Below, piece after piece: positions 22,401-35,100 of a stretch of DNA of 64,000 nt. The number at the start of each line of letters is the position of its first letter. Position 1 is the stretch's first letter. Position numbers and translations under genes: made by a program. The notes under the pieces are model-generated. The model was not told where the DNA came from. It made no database searches and saw only the letters and a program-made list of their open reading frames with translations. Source of the stretch: Bactericera cockerelli (Eukaryota; Arthropoda; Insecta; Hemiptera; Triozidae); assembly GCA_024516035.1 (NCBI GenBank), contig CM044967.1, forward strand, positions 590,383 through 654,382. The letters run 5' to 3'.

Positions 22401-25400
22401 GTAATTAGACCTTATATTAGAATTGAACCAATTTTTTTTTTACCGGCCCCCATGTCGGGGCCAGGGAGGCCAACTACATATTTTTTAATACGAAACCCCA
22501 CCTTGCGATAAATTTTTGGAAAGGTCTAATTACCCCGACTTACCGTGCACAATTTTAAATTTACTGAGAAAGCCCTTTCAAAAGATATTCAGGGGTTTCC
22601 AGACTTTACTGCATACACAAAGTTGGACGCCATTTGCAAACAGTTAATATTAAAAAAAATAAAATTAGCACCAATGTATTTCTATTTTAAAGGCCTTTCC
22701 AAAAATGTATCGCAAGGTGGGGGTTCGTATTTAAAAAAATGAAGTTGGCCCCCCTGGCCCCGACATGGGGGCCGGTAACAAAAATCGACCCCACTTTAAA
22801 AGACGGTCTTATTAGCCCGGTTTACCTTACAAATTTTTAATTTTACCGAAAAAGCCATTCGAAAGTTATTCAGGGGTTTCCAGATTTTTGCCCCACCCTG
22901 TATACAATAAAAATGAAAAAGAATAGAAAATATATAAAAACATATGTCCTAACTAAAGGGGGGGTTATTGGCAATCTCTTCCACCCAACCCTACCCATCA
23001 CCGTATCATCGGAGAACCACATACATAATTATACTATCTATGTTACGTTGACAGTCTAAAAAAAAAGTCTATTTCTGAATAGAAATTCAATAAACTTCCT
23101 GCTTCCTACTCACTAGTAGGTTATCGAATTAAAATACTGAACAATGTGTATAAATTGTATCAAAGAAAAACTAATCATTATATTGAACAACAACAAAAAG
23201 AGAGGCGAAATCCCTTAGAATTTGCAACCTTGTCCATAAAGGAATAATTAATAATTACTGGCAAAGCCTTTTAATTCGTGTTCATAATATGAGCCTAAAG
23301 TCAATCACAACATCATTATTAATATTGGCAAAGGTTAAAAAACTCGTCCACCAAAACTTGCGCAATACTAGACACAGAATATCTTAAAACAGAGAGCTGC
23401 TAAGTAGAGTAGTAGCGCAAATTGATTTCTCTCATAATAGTGAGTATTGGGTCAGTGGAGTATATTGACACAACACAAAGCGTAATCCATTACACTAGCT
23501 TGTGTATGGAGCTTCACGTAATAGCACTCTCCAAAACACGACCGTAAGAAACATGCTGGAATATGTAGCTTAAAATGTAGAGCAACTATATTCCTATGTA
23601 TTATACTAAAACTATCCTATATACTTATTAATTGTACTATATATAGGTATCTCTAACTTTACAGTCCATAAATCCACCTCCCATACTGGGTCTTGGAATG
23701 TTTTGCAACTCAACCGTCAAAAATAGGAGTGTCAACTCGATGAAGATAATTGTCATCCGTTTAGGAGTTATCGTGGAGCATACAAACAAACGAAATGCCA
23801 AATCGTCCAAAGTGAAAAGAGGACTTCGTGAGGTCACTCCTGAGCACGGCAAGAATCATTAACCTTAGCATTAATCCATCAGATGATTTCTCCAGAACCT
23901 TTTCATATTCTAAAGCTCATGAGTCTTCTTGTCACATATTAATCTTATGTTGTCTAGGCATTGAATTTATTAGTAGATGATACTGTAAGGACTTTTTCGA
24001 AAACCTGCTTCGAACTTCCACCTCACATTCTACGAGGTGATGTAAAAAGAGGTCTACAAGTATCTCGAGCGAACATCTATTACGTGAGAAACTTTGGTTC
24101 TGATACAATGAACATGTTGCAACTCGTGATGTGGGACTTTCACCCAAGTTGTTCCAACCTCCTACAACACAAGCCTTCCATACAGTCGTACGCTTAATTA
24201 CGATGTGCAGTCTCAATATCAATAGACAATGATTGTGTTGTTAATCTGAGCATGGGTGTATTGTCCCATTGTGTTGTATGGGTATCAGTCCAAACAGAAA
24301 AATGAGAAGTTGTTCACAGATTTATGTACTTAAAGAGACACGAGATGAGCCAATAGCTACTTTCAGAAATTGATTGACGACTTTGACGAGAAAGCGAAAC
24401 TGTGAGCTTACAAGGGTGTCATATTGCGTGACTTATTGGTAATGTTATTTGATACAAACTATGTACGAGCCTTGCTTGTTGAGTCGCTCAAACAATGATG
24501 GCAAACAGACCAAAGCAACAGACTTTGAGACTACTTTTAACATGGTTCTGGAGGCCTTTGTCAATTACTAAACAATAGTCTTCTTGAAAAGAGAGTGCTG
24601 AAAATTCCCGTGGATTTCTTCACTGTCTGACTACCGTCGTTCATGATGACTTCTAAGATGATGATGATGATTTGACTTGTCCATTATGAAAAAGCGCAGA
24701 TAGCTCAAATGTATGGTGCGTGCTTGCAATAAGTATCGGGAGTTGATAAGAGAGGCAAGAATTTGTATTTAGAATTTTGTTTCAAATATTTTGCATGCTA
24801 AACTTTTTGGCGCACAAAATCCTAGGTTTGACACCTGACTCTAAAATTTATTTTTAATCTCTGCTATTATGCCGCGGTGTACCTCATGGTGACATAGGGA
24901 AGAGACAGTTGACTGTCTACAATTACAATACAATCACGTATACTTAAGAGTTCATCTCGCATGAAACAAATCCGCGCGGGAGTACTGTCTGACCTAAATT
25001 CTCGACCTAGATCCTGAATCAATGAATAAATTCTGCACTTACCAATTTGGTAATTATCTTTATTCTCTTACACAGACTGGGCGTCTCAGTATTTCAACAC
25101 AGAGGCACTGGGCTAATACGTGATTAAGTAGGGTTTCTGTTCATACTGATTTAAATACTCTTTATTTTGTTGATGGCATGGATATTAAAAACAACTGCCT
25201 GCTGGTAAGACCCAATAATCTCAAAACAACTGTCCAGGTATGTTCGGAAATCTATGTTCCTTCTCATTTGTAATTTAATTATTGATTTTACACTGAGTCT
25301 GATTTATACTTCTCATTTTCCAATTTCCACCCCCGAGAGGAGATACTCCAAATAATAATAATAAAGCATAGAGACACCTTCTCTAAAAGTAGTGAGGCAT

Positions 25401-26066
25401 GTCCTCATGAAATTCTGTTGACATACCTAATGGTTCATAATGTGACCAAGTGGCTGTTCGGATCTAACCGTACCCCCGAAAGTGTTTTCCTATGGAAAAA
25501 TCCATTGGACCACCAAAGGGGATAGCCACGGGAGAGAAAAAGATGGACTATACAAAGTCCATCATAAAATAACCTCCCCACATTATGAACCAAACAACTT
25601 CAGGATACTTGATCTTCGGATCCGCTCCTGAAGCTACAACACCAGGAGAATTGATCATATGATCCGCTCCTGGTGTAATACCCTTTGAAAGGTAATAATT
25701 ACCTTCCAAAGGAGAGAAAGTGGAAGAAATAATAATAATACTCACGTCGTACTCCTCGGCGGGCTGGACGGGTTCCGGGCCCTGAGCTTTGTAGCCGGGG
25801 GGGATTCTGTACTTGGGTGCCTTAGCAGGGGCAGGCTGGTACTGGGGCTGAGGGGCGTACTGTGGCTGGGGAATCAAAACGAGAGATGGATTTTTGATTT
25901 AGATGACACACAAATTTGATTTGATTTTTATAACAAATTTCAACACAGTATGATCTTCGTAAATGTTATTATGAATGTGTATATGTACGTATTGTGTACC
26001 CATCCTTTGTCATTTATTGCATGTTGGCGTAGTTACCTTGCTATGCCAGCATGTGTAGACAGTACC

Positions 26067-26100
<34 letters not shown>

Positions 26101-29100
26101 AAGAGTGGCTATGGTAGAGAATGTTGTAGGCTCTGCAGACATTATGAAAACCCTTCAAAGTTTGAAGGGTGCTTAGTTTGTTACTGTAAATAGTTTATCT
26201 TTGAATCTACTACAAAAAAGGACTCCCTGTCGCGGGTCCGCTGTCTTTAAAATAAAGCACTACCGAACTCGTGAATTGTATAAAAAAAATAATAATAAAA
26301 AAAATAGCAGCGTGAGTTTGAATAATTGTGACATGTCATCACGAAAGTGATTAACACAAATATGATAATTTTTTTTTCTTCAAAACAAAGTACTAATATT
26401 ATTATCTCAGAGAGGTGAATCTGACCTGGAAATTTTTGTCTTATATCTTTTTTTTTTTTTTAAAGTCTGTACACACTCAGTAGCTTACTGCCTTTACGTG
26501 TACAGCTTGTTTCATAACATACAAACCTATATGTAACAAAACAAATTTATTCGTACATTACTAGGTACAATTTTCTAATAGAAGAGTGCATTGTTCTTTA
26601 AATTTGTCTTTTGTATCACTTAACTCAAGTTGTAATGAATATGTATTGTACAGTTTCAGGGCTGATAATAGTGGTGATTCCATATGGACTTGATTTGTAA
26701 TTGGTATGATAAAATAATCATTATCAGCATTGTTTTGCGATTCATTTCTTCTATTTCTTAGTCTTAAATTGGGGACTTTGATATCCAAGTTCGACTGTAT
26801 GAATAAGATGGTTTGATCGTGACATTCGCTCACCTGAGGCACGGCAGCCTGGGGTTGCTGGTACTGCTGATAGTAGACCGGCTGCTCCAGCACCTGCTTG
26901 TACTGGGCGGGGCTAGGCTCCTCCTCTCCCTGGGGCACTGGCTTGTAGTGGCGCTTGGGGATGATGGAGATGGTCTGGGGCTGGCTGGGCTGCTCCAGAG
27001 CTTGCTGGTGCTCGGGGGCCGCCTGCTGCTGAGCCACTAGCTCGGCATACTGCTGACGCGTTAGCGCGGGGTACGTGACGGCCTGACTCAGACCTAGACA
27101 GGCGCTCACCAGGAAGAGCTGCAAGCAGAGAATAAACTGTTAGGAGATGTGCACTCAGCACCTAAATGGGAAGATAATAGACTAGCCTCGCCGACATTTG
27201 GATTTAGGACTATTTTTTTATTTTTATTTTTTGGCTTTCCTATTGTGGCAGGGTTCTCATGAATGAGCTCTTCCACCCAACCGACAATATGAAAATTTGT
27301 AGGAATGGACTGCTAGTTTGTGCGTAGTGGACACCGCTTGCATGATGAATATTATAATAGAATATACCCATACCATTCCTTCTGAATAAATAGACTATTG
27401 TATTGAATAATTTCCTGATTGGCTACAATGCTTTGAACTTTCAACTCACTGAAGAAGTTCAGACAGTAAGAAGTGCAATAATGCAAGATTCCCAGGACCT
27501 ACATTGTACATTGTAGGAGTACTACACAGTGTGTCTAGAATATAACATGTAAAACAGTGAGGTAGGTACCAATTTATGCAAGATTTTTTTCTGATGTTTC
27601 ACACATTAGATAAGTAAAAATAATTATCTAGTATGATTTACAAAGAGCAAAGCCTTTCTTGCAATTGATGGACAATCTTGTTGATCGGGCTGAATTCGCT
27701 GAGGTATACCTTTGCATAGGTGATACTCGTGCCTAATGCTGTATAATTCTGTTCGGGCTATATAAGGTATACAACTATTTTCTTCTTTCAATTTGCCCCT
27801 AAAGTAATTAGGGTCGGCATTGATCAACCTCTTCCTTATGGTTGAGGTTGGTTGGTTCCAGCACTTCTGGCACTCTCGTTTTAAAAAAGTCTTATTTTTT
27901 AGTGTTACCTGTTACCTACTCTAGATATTCAAACCATGTTGATATAATAGTATTTCTAACATCTCAGCTTGGAATTTTAGAACTTACAACTTTTGCATAA
28001 ACTAGTCAACTAGAGGATGTCTTGAGTATATTGTTCTTGGAATCCCCGCTAAAAACTAATTAAATACTAGGGTGGGCCGAAAAAAGCGAATTTTTGAATC
28101 GAGAATTTTAATAGCAAAAAAAAGTTGAAGCATGGTCAGACGTTTCCAAAAATATAACTTTTGTCGAAATCGGATGTTATCTTCCACTGCCGCAAAGCGG
28201 TTGAAGTTTGGTGGAAAAGTCGAAAAATGGCATTTTGGACCCCACTTTAAGAAAATTATAAAAATAGCAGATGAACATCTAGGAAGCTCAAATTTGTTTC
28301 AAATTATTCAATATGTGTTCTAATTTTATTTTTAGACTAAAAATAATGAGCTTTTTGAACTCTGTTCTGTATACAGGGTGATCCAAAATAATGAAATTCC
28401 ACATGTTCATGTGATTTATATGGGGTATATTATGTTTATATTTATTGAATTATTTGAATTAATCCTTCGACATTGGCAAACAAAATCATCAAATATTAAA
28501 TATGTGATAGTGCTGGCCAGTTTGCATGATATTTGCACACTTCAGACATACAGGGTGGCCAAAATTTTCATAAATTATGATGACTTTTTTTATGTACTTA
28601 GTTCATGGTTTTTTTTACATTACAACCATGTAAATATTATGCTAAGCCGTTTTTAGGGACACAAAATATAAATAAGGATTATAGAAAAGATTATAAGACA
28701 GTCTCTTATCCAAGATATTCCGTATGGAGCCCAGGTGATTGATGGAAAGTGTTGGGTGGAAGGAAATTTTCACCCAACACAGTGCACCTTAGGAAATATC
28801 TCGTAGTAACATTGGAGTGGCAGCATAAACAATACAAGATCAACAAATTATGTCTATACATAATATAATGATATAGTTGATCGATAAGGCGGCGCACTTG
28901 TAACCTCTAACCTGGAAGTCGGTGGTTTAAGTCCTGGATTCAGCGTAGATTTAGTAACTCGATTTTGAGTAGTTGTGATATCGTGAAAGAGATTAACACA
29001 AGTATAATAACTTTCTTTTAATGATATAGTTGTTTGCTCATCAGTACAAGTTCAGTAAATTAGCTTACATTTCTTTAGACAATAAATAGAATCTCCTCTG

Positions 29101-32100
29101 ATGATTTTCCACTGGGCACAGAACTAAAAATAGATGTAACATTCCCTCGCTATTGAGCGAGAGAAAAGCCATTGTTTAAGGTACATTTTTGCCTTTGAGG
29201 TACCAGTTGTTGTTGTTGATTTATTACCAATACCAAACTGATTTGCATTTTTTTTAATCTGAAGGACTTACCTACTTTATTTTTTCCTGAAACCACAAAT
29301 ATAATGAAAGACCAGCATAATATACATATGATATATTTTATGAACCCATTTGGTTATTTTTGTTGAATCATTAGTTTTTTTCCCAATGGAAATAGGTGTA
29401 ATGTATATGTATAACTTCAGAAATCCATTTGCCATTATAAGCCATTAAAACTCTTAAAATGCAGGGAGACTCCACAGAACTAGGTCGGAAAGATATCAAA
29501 AGACGCGATATAAAAAAAATCGTTGTTGGGAGGCTTCGGGAGAGCTTCGTCGCGTGGTGTAGCCACCTAATACACATGGTAGCTAGGAACTTATACAGTT
29601 ATTTTGATAACAATAATGCAGGAAATAGAATGGTCAAACTATAAGGTAAAATTGCAACAATGATAAGGGAATACGTTCCCTATATAACATATTTCCCAAG
29701 GTGCACTGTGTTGGGTGAAAATTTCCTTCCACCCAACACTTTCCATCAATCACCTGGGCTCCATACGGAATATCTTGGATAAGAGACTGTCTTATAATCC
29801 TTTCTATAATCCTTATTAATATTTTATGTTCCTAAAAACGGCTTAGCATAATATTTACATGGTTGTAATGTAAAAAAACCATGAACTAAAAGTACATAAA
29901 AAAGTCAGCATAATTTATGAAAATTTTGGCCACCCTGTATGTCTGAAGTGTGCAAATATCATCCAAACTGTCCAGCACTATCAAATATTTAATATTTGAT
30001 GATTTTGTTTGCCAATATCGAAGGATTAATTCAAATAATTCAATAAATATAAACATAATATACCCCATATAAATCACATGAAAATGTGGAATGTCATTAT
30101 TTTGGATCACCCTGTTTACAGAACAGAGTTCAAAAAGCTCATTATTTTTAGTCTAAAAATAAAATTAGAACACATATTGAATAATTTGAAACAAATTTGA
30201 GCTTACTAGATGTTCATCTGCTATTTTTATAATTTTCTTAAAGTGGGGTCCAAAATGCCATTTTTCGACTTTTCCGCCAAACTTCAACCGCTTTGCGGCA
30301 GTGGAAGATAACATCCGATTTCGACAAAAGTTATATTTTTGGAAACGTCTGACCATGCTTCAACTTTTTTTTGCTATTAAAATTCTCGATTCAAAAATTC
30401 GCTTTTTTCGGCCCACCCTATTAAATACAAATTTATGTGATCTTTGAATCGATCCTACACTTTGAAGAGAAAATGTTCCTTACTTTCATGCTAGCATTCT
30501 CGAGTCTTTGTTTGAGCGGATTGGAACGAATCTCTTTAGGTCAAAGGTAGACGAGCCATGTACAACCTTGACTCTTAGGTAACCAATTAGTTTTAGCTGT
30601 GCAGAAACAACGTGTTTGCTAGTAAGGAGATATAATGTGCTAATAACCAGCTTTTGTTTCTCTGGTGTCCTAATACTGAGCCTCTTCATTGTAACTAACT
30701 TTCCATCTATACTTATAATGGTCCAAAGATAATAAAAATACTTTTTAGTGGAACGTATTGGCGTGGTTATGCTTAAAGCATTTTCTAACACCTTGGTCCG
30801 AAGAGTCTTATTATCATGTGGTCACCAACTCAAATTAATGAGGAAATATCCAAGCATTGAGTGGGATGAGAATCACGGATCCACGGGCTAGAGTTAGACT
30901 GTTTTGTAATGTAGACTGTTTACATTACAAGTCTAGCGCCTAAACCACATCAACCACCAATAATAATAATAATAATACTCATTAGTGGAAGGTAACCACC
31001 AGGCGAGGTTAATTCTTAAAACATTTTCTACCACCTAACCCTCTGAGTCTTATTATTATGTGGTCACATACTCAATTAAATGAGGAAAAATTCATGCATT
31101 GGGTGGGATTCGGACCAACGGACCCCTACGCTACCTGGATTACCAGACTAGCGCGTTAAGCACTGGACTACCAATGCTTGGTTGCTTGGTTCCTACACAA
31201 TGCGTCAGTTCTTTTCACCGTAAGTTCACAAGTAATTTCGCTTTTCCAAGTACCTTACTCCCCATAGACAGCATTTCCCATGAAAATGTTAGCATCAAGG
31301 CCTTCACAAGAACAAGAGAGAGAAAGATATAATGAGTAGATTAGGTTCTGTGCCTTACAGCCCTAACATTGCCGCATCACGATAAGTTCAAGTGCAGATT
31401 ATGTCGTAACAGCATTGCAATAATATTTGCAAACATGAAACTCACTTTATGAAGCTCTTAATTCATATTATTTGCAACTGATATCTCTGTTCCAATAATC
31501 CGTTTAGAAGAATTGCGATGGTTGCAAAATTATAATGCTACCTTTTTTATGAAGCCATTAAGGATATAAAAAATTGCACTTCAAATACATAACGAGAGAG
31601 TTTACCGTAAATAATTATGTATTTCGTGTGAAGTATTCTGAAACCGACATTCTTCGGTCATATTTTGTCGGTTGTTTCTTTTCCTTTTCAATCCGCATAG
31701 CTTGATGTTGCAAAAGAAAGGATATTGCGGTAACCAAAGACCAAGTTCGCAAGTCAGAGTAGACCACAAATGATCAATAAATATCTACTTCAAACAGTAA
31801 ATCACTTTAAAATAACTTGCGGTCTCTTAAACCCACTCACATAAAGTGTTTCAGCTGAACGATTTAAAGTTGACTTGATGTATTCTCATTGGATATGACA
31901 TTTTTATTATAGATATACTTGTAAAAGTAAAATAATTCACTAGTCTCGTGAAATTGGGCGCTAATAAAATTGAATAACCCATAGATACCTAACTACTTCT
32001 TGTCTATGTGAGAGTTTGATTACATTTTAACAGAATTTTGAAAACCAGGTAGCAGAATAAGGTTATAGCATAAACCTCACCTATCCCAGCTGGCTTGATA

Positions 32101-35100
32101 TTGACACACCCGTTCTACCATATTTTGCTGTTGGTGGTGTGGTAGTAGTTGCGTGAGCTACCCACGGGTATCATGCTGTCTAGGGGCCGAATTATAAAAC
32201 AGAATTAGATAAGACTGTCCCTCAAGTCGGACTAGAGCGCTCTGTGATTGGTTGAAACTCCGACTTGAGAGAGTGTCTGGCTTATCAGAACTTTAATTCT
32301 GTTCCATAATTTGACCTATGAGTTTCAAGTAATAATGACCGACCTCAGTAGCTCAATCGATAAGTTGGTGGACTCGTAATCTAGCTCGGTGGTTCGAGTC
32401 CCAAGTATGGCAAACATCACGCTTGTCATAAACACAAAAAAATATCATTACTTCAGTCTTTAAAGCAATAATTTCAGCCTATTGAAACCCTTGGGAGTTG
32501 GCAGGCTACCACAGCTGACTAGGTGTGACTTCTTTATTAGACTCCTCATAGGAAATAGGTACTCGGAAATAGTGACCACCTAGTAATGACCGTGGCCCCT
32601 GACCCTGATTATTTCCCCAGGTAATCCGGAAACCACATGCGTATCACACTATCACATTCTGTATTTAAACCACTAAGGGCCGAATTATAAAACAGGATTA
32701 GATTTCATCCAAGTGGACGCCATCCCTTAGCGAATAGTGCGTTGTGATTGGTTAACTTGAATAATTTTCATAGTGTGGCCCTAAATTTGTCTAGACTGTG
32801 AGAGAAAGAGAACTCTTTAGGGCCAAATTTATAATGTAATTTAGCCCTTATTCTTGCAGGATAAACACTTAAACAGAGTTGTGACGACAACTCTGACCAT
32901 CAAACAAATCATCTTCAGGTTCGTCGAGTTGAAACTAAAAATTTTACTTTGACCTTCGCCCATTTTTAATGGGCCCAAGACTATTTCATTTCAATCAATG
33001 GAAGTTTCCGCTACTAATCTTTTTATCTTCTCCGATAGTAGCTTGGAAAGCAGCAAAGACTTGCTTGGGACTATCGACTTATCACCTTGTTAATTATCTT
33101 GATCTCACAAGACTTAAATAGATTCGCGTAAAATTTGTCCTTGACTTTTCGAAATAATTTTCAACCAATGTTCTTTCTTGCTGAACAAATAAGCGGTGAT
33201 AAAATAAGAATTATAATTTCAATATATTGATTTTTTTCTCTACACTATAATGAATTACTTCAGGACATGGTTCATCTTGCATGTTGTTTTTTTTATCTCA
33301 CTATAAATTACATCGTTAACTCAAGTTCTTTTGCAAGGTCACAGTGACATTTTCCCTTTAATGTACTCAGCTCCCTAATGAAAGCAATTTTGGTACGAAA
33401 ATTCAAGGTTGACAAGTTTGTCATAATTAAAACCATCAGACAAATTTTATCTGTCAGCTAATTTATCGGAAAAAACAGGAACCCTTACACCCATGTTGGA
33501 GACATTGCGTAATGCATCATTATTGCTGTCATCACCAACATTCCACTTATACACACTTATACAAAGGTATTGAAAGATATGCACACAAGAGGAAGTTAAC
33601 ACCATAAGTTTATCTGGTAGGTATATTTATCATATCAATTATGTATTTTACTCCTGATATAATATCTTCAAGCATCTACCAACCATAAAATAATGTATAC
33701 TTCTCATAATTATGTATGACACTTTAGATTAGAACTAAACTCATTCTAGGAGGTAGTATGCTTAAGACCTTGCCTTTTCTTTCAGAGATATAATACCAGT
33801 TTAGAACATGAATAATATAATGGGGCTGAACTGGAGAAGATGAGATGTTTTTAAGACCAAGTTTTTCTTGCCATAAAAAAATAGGTAATGACAAAAACGA
33901 ATTATAGAAACCATAATTCGATGTTACTTCAGATAAATTTCTAACATTAGAAATTGGAAGTTCGTTCTCGTAAAAAAAATAAAACTGTTCCCATTTCAGC
34001 AACTTTGGTTTTGTGTCTGTCGGTCTGTTAAGTACATTATTTCTCTTATGAACCACCCTGTAAAAAAAAAATTTGCTGGCAATTGAAAGTGCGTGTTTTC
34101 ATTGTACAAACATTATCTATTCTTGTTATCGTGAAATTAAACGAAATCGAGTTTAAAAAAGATTGGTCCAAAAAAAATCCACCCTATATGTAAAATTTTA
34201 GTAAAAGTATTCAGGAACCATTTAGAAGTAAAATTATCAAATATCGAGTGGAAGGTAACCACTCAGCGAGGTTAATGGTAAAAGCATTTTCTACCTCCTA
34301 AACCTCAGAGTCGTATTTCTATGTGATCACTAACTCAAATAAATATTTTAATACTGTGTGGGATCCGATCCACAGATCACTGATCCACGCGATAGACTAT
34401 TTACATTACAACCACACCGTAACCACATCCACTACCAATGCTCGATCACCAATGACATAGGTACAGTCATACATCCATTTGAGGACGAGTTTTTAGCGTA
34501 GGAAACCGTTGGTTTGAATCCCATTAAGATAATTCATACATTTTTCTTCGCTGATTTGACAATTCGATCACAAACTAAAAGCACCAGTGTCTTTTTCAAA
34601 AATGTAATAATAAATGGCCGTGGCACAATTAAGAGGCTAAATAATAGCCATGAAGGCGCCGCCAACACCCCATATAATTGTCTGTTATACAGTTAAATTC
34701 TAAAACAAAAAAGGGAAAATGCTTGCTATAGGTGGGATCTAAACTCACGAACCCCGCACAAGTTGGACTACCTGTCCCAAGATCAAACCATTCGTATCCC
34801 GGTACAAGTTCTACAGCTAGGAAGTTCTACAGCAATTATACTAACTGAACAGAACAGCTCTCTGAGATCCTTTAGTTTTTTTTTTTTTTTTTTTTTTTTT
34901 CAACAAAATACTCTTTATTTATTTTAATTTTACATTATATACATTACATGTTGTGAGTTTATGAGGTACTATTACCCTATTTGTTATGGGTTGTGTTGTA
35001 CCTCATTTATAAAATACAATAGAAATTTAAGAGTTAAAAAAAATATATATATACATTTTTACTTGAACTACACAAGCTCCATTCTCAGTATTCTGTCACA

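Noticed and set aside
23932..24222. Overlapping plus and minus frames of 78-96 codons in cuticle intron 3
   Set aside because: Both strands are open over the same stretch, with no domain or splice context.
26561..26833. Continuation of the cuticle exon 2 frame past GTGAGC
   Set aside because: The residues after the donor lose the Gln/Pro-rich character and run through an AT-rich intron, while exon 3 joins in phase.
28132..30356. Two identical 63-codon frames, one per strand
   Set aside because: Both are the same stretch in the two arms of palindrome P3, with no homology or splice context.
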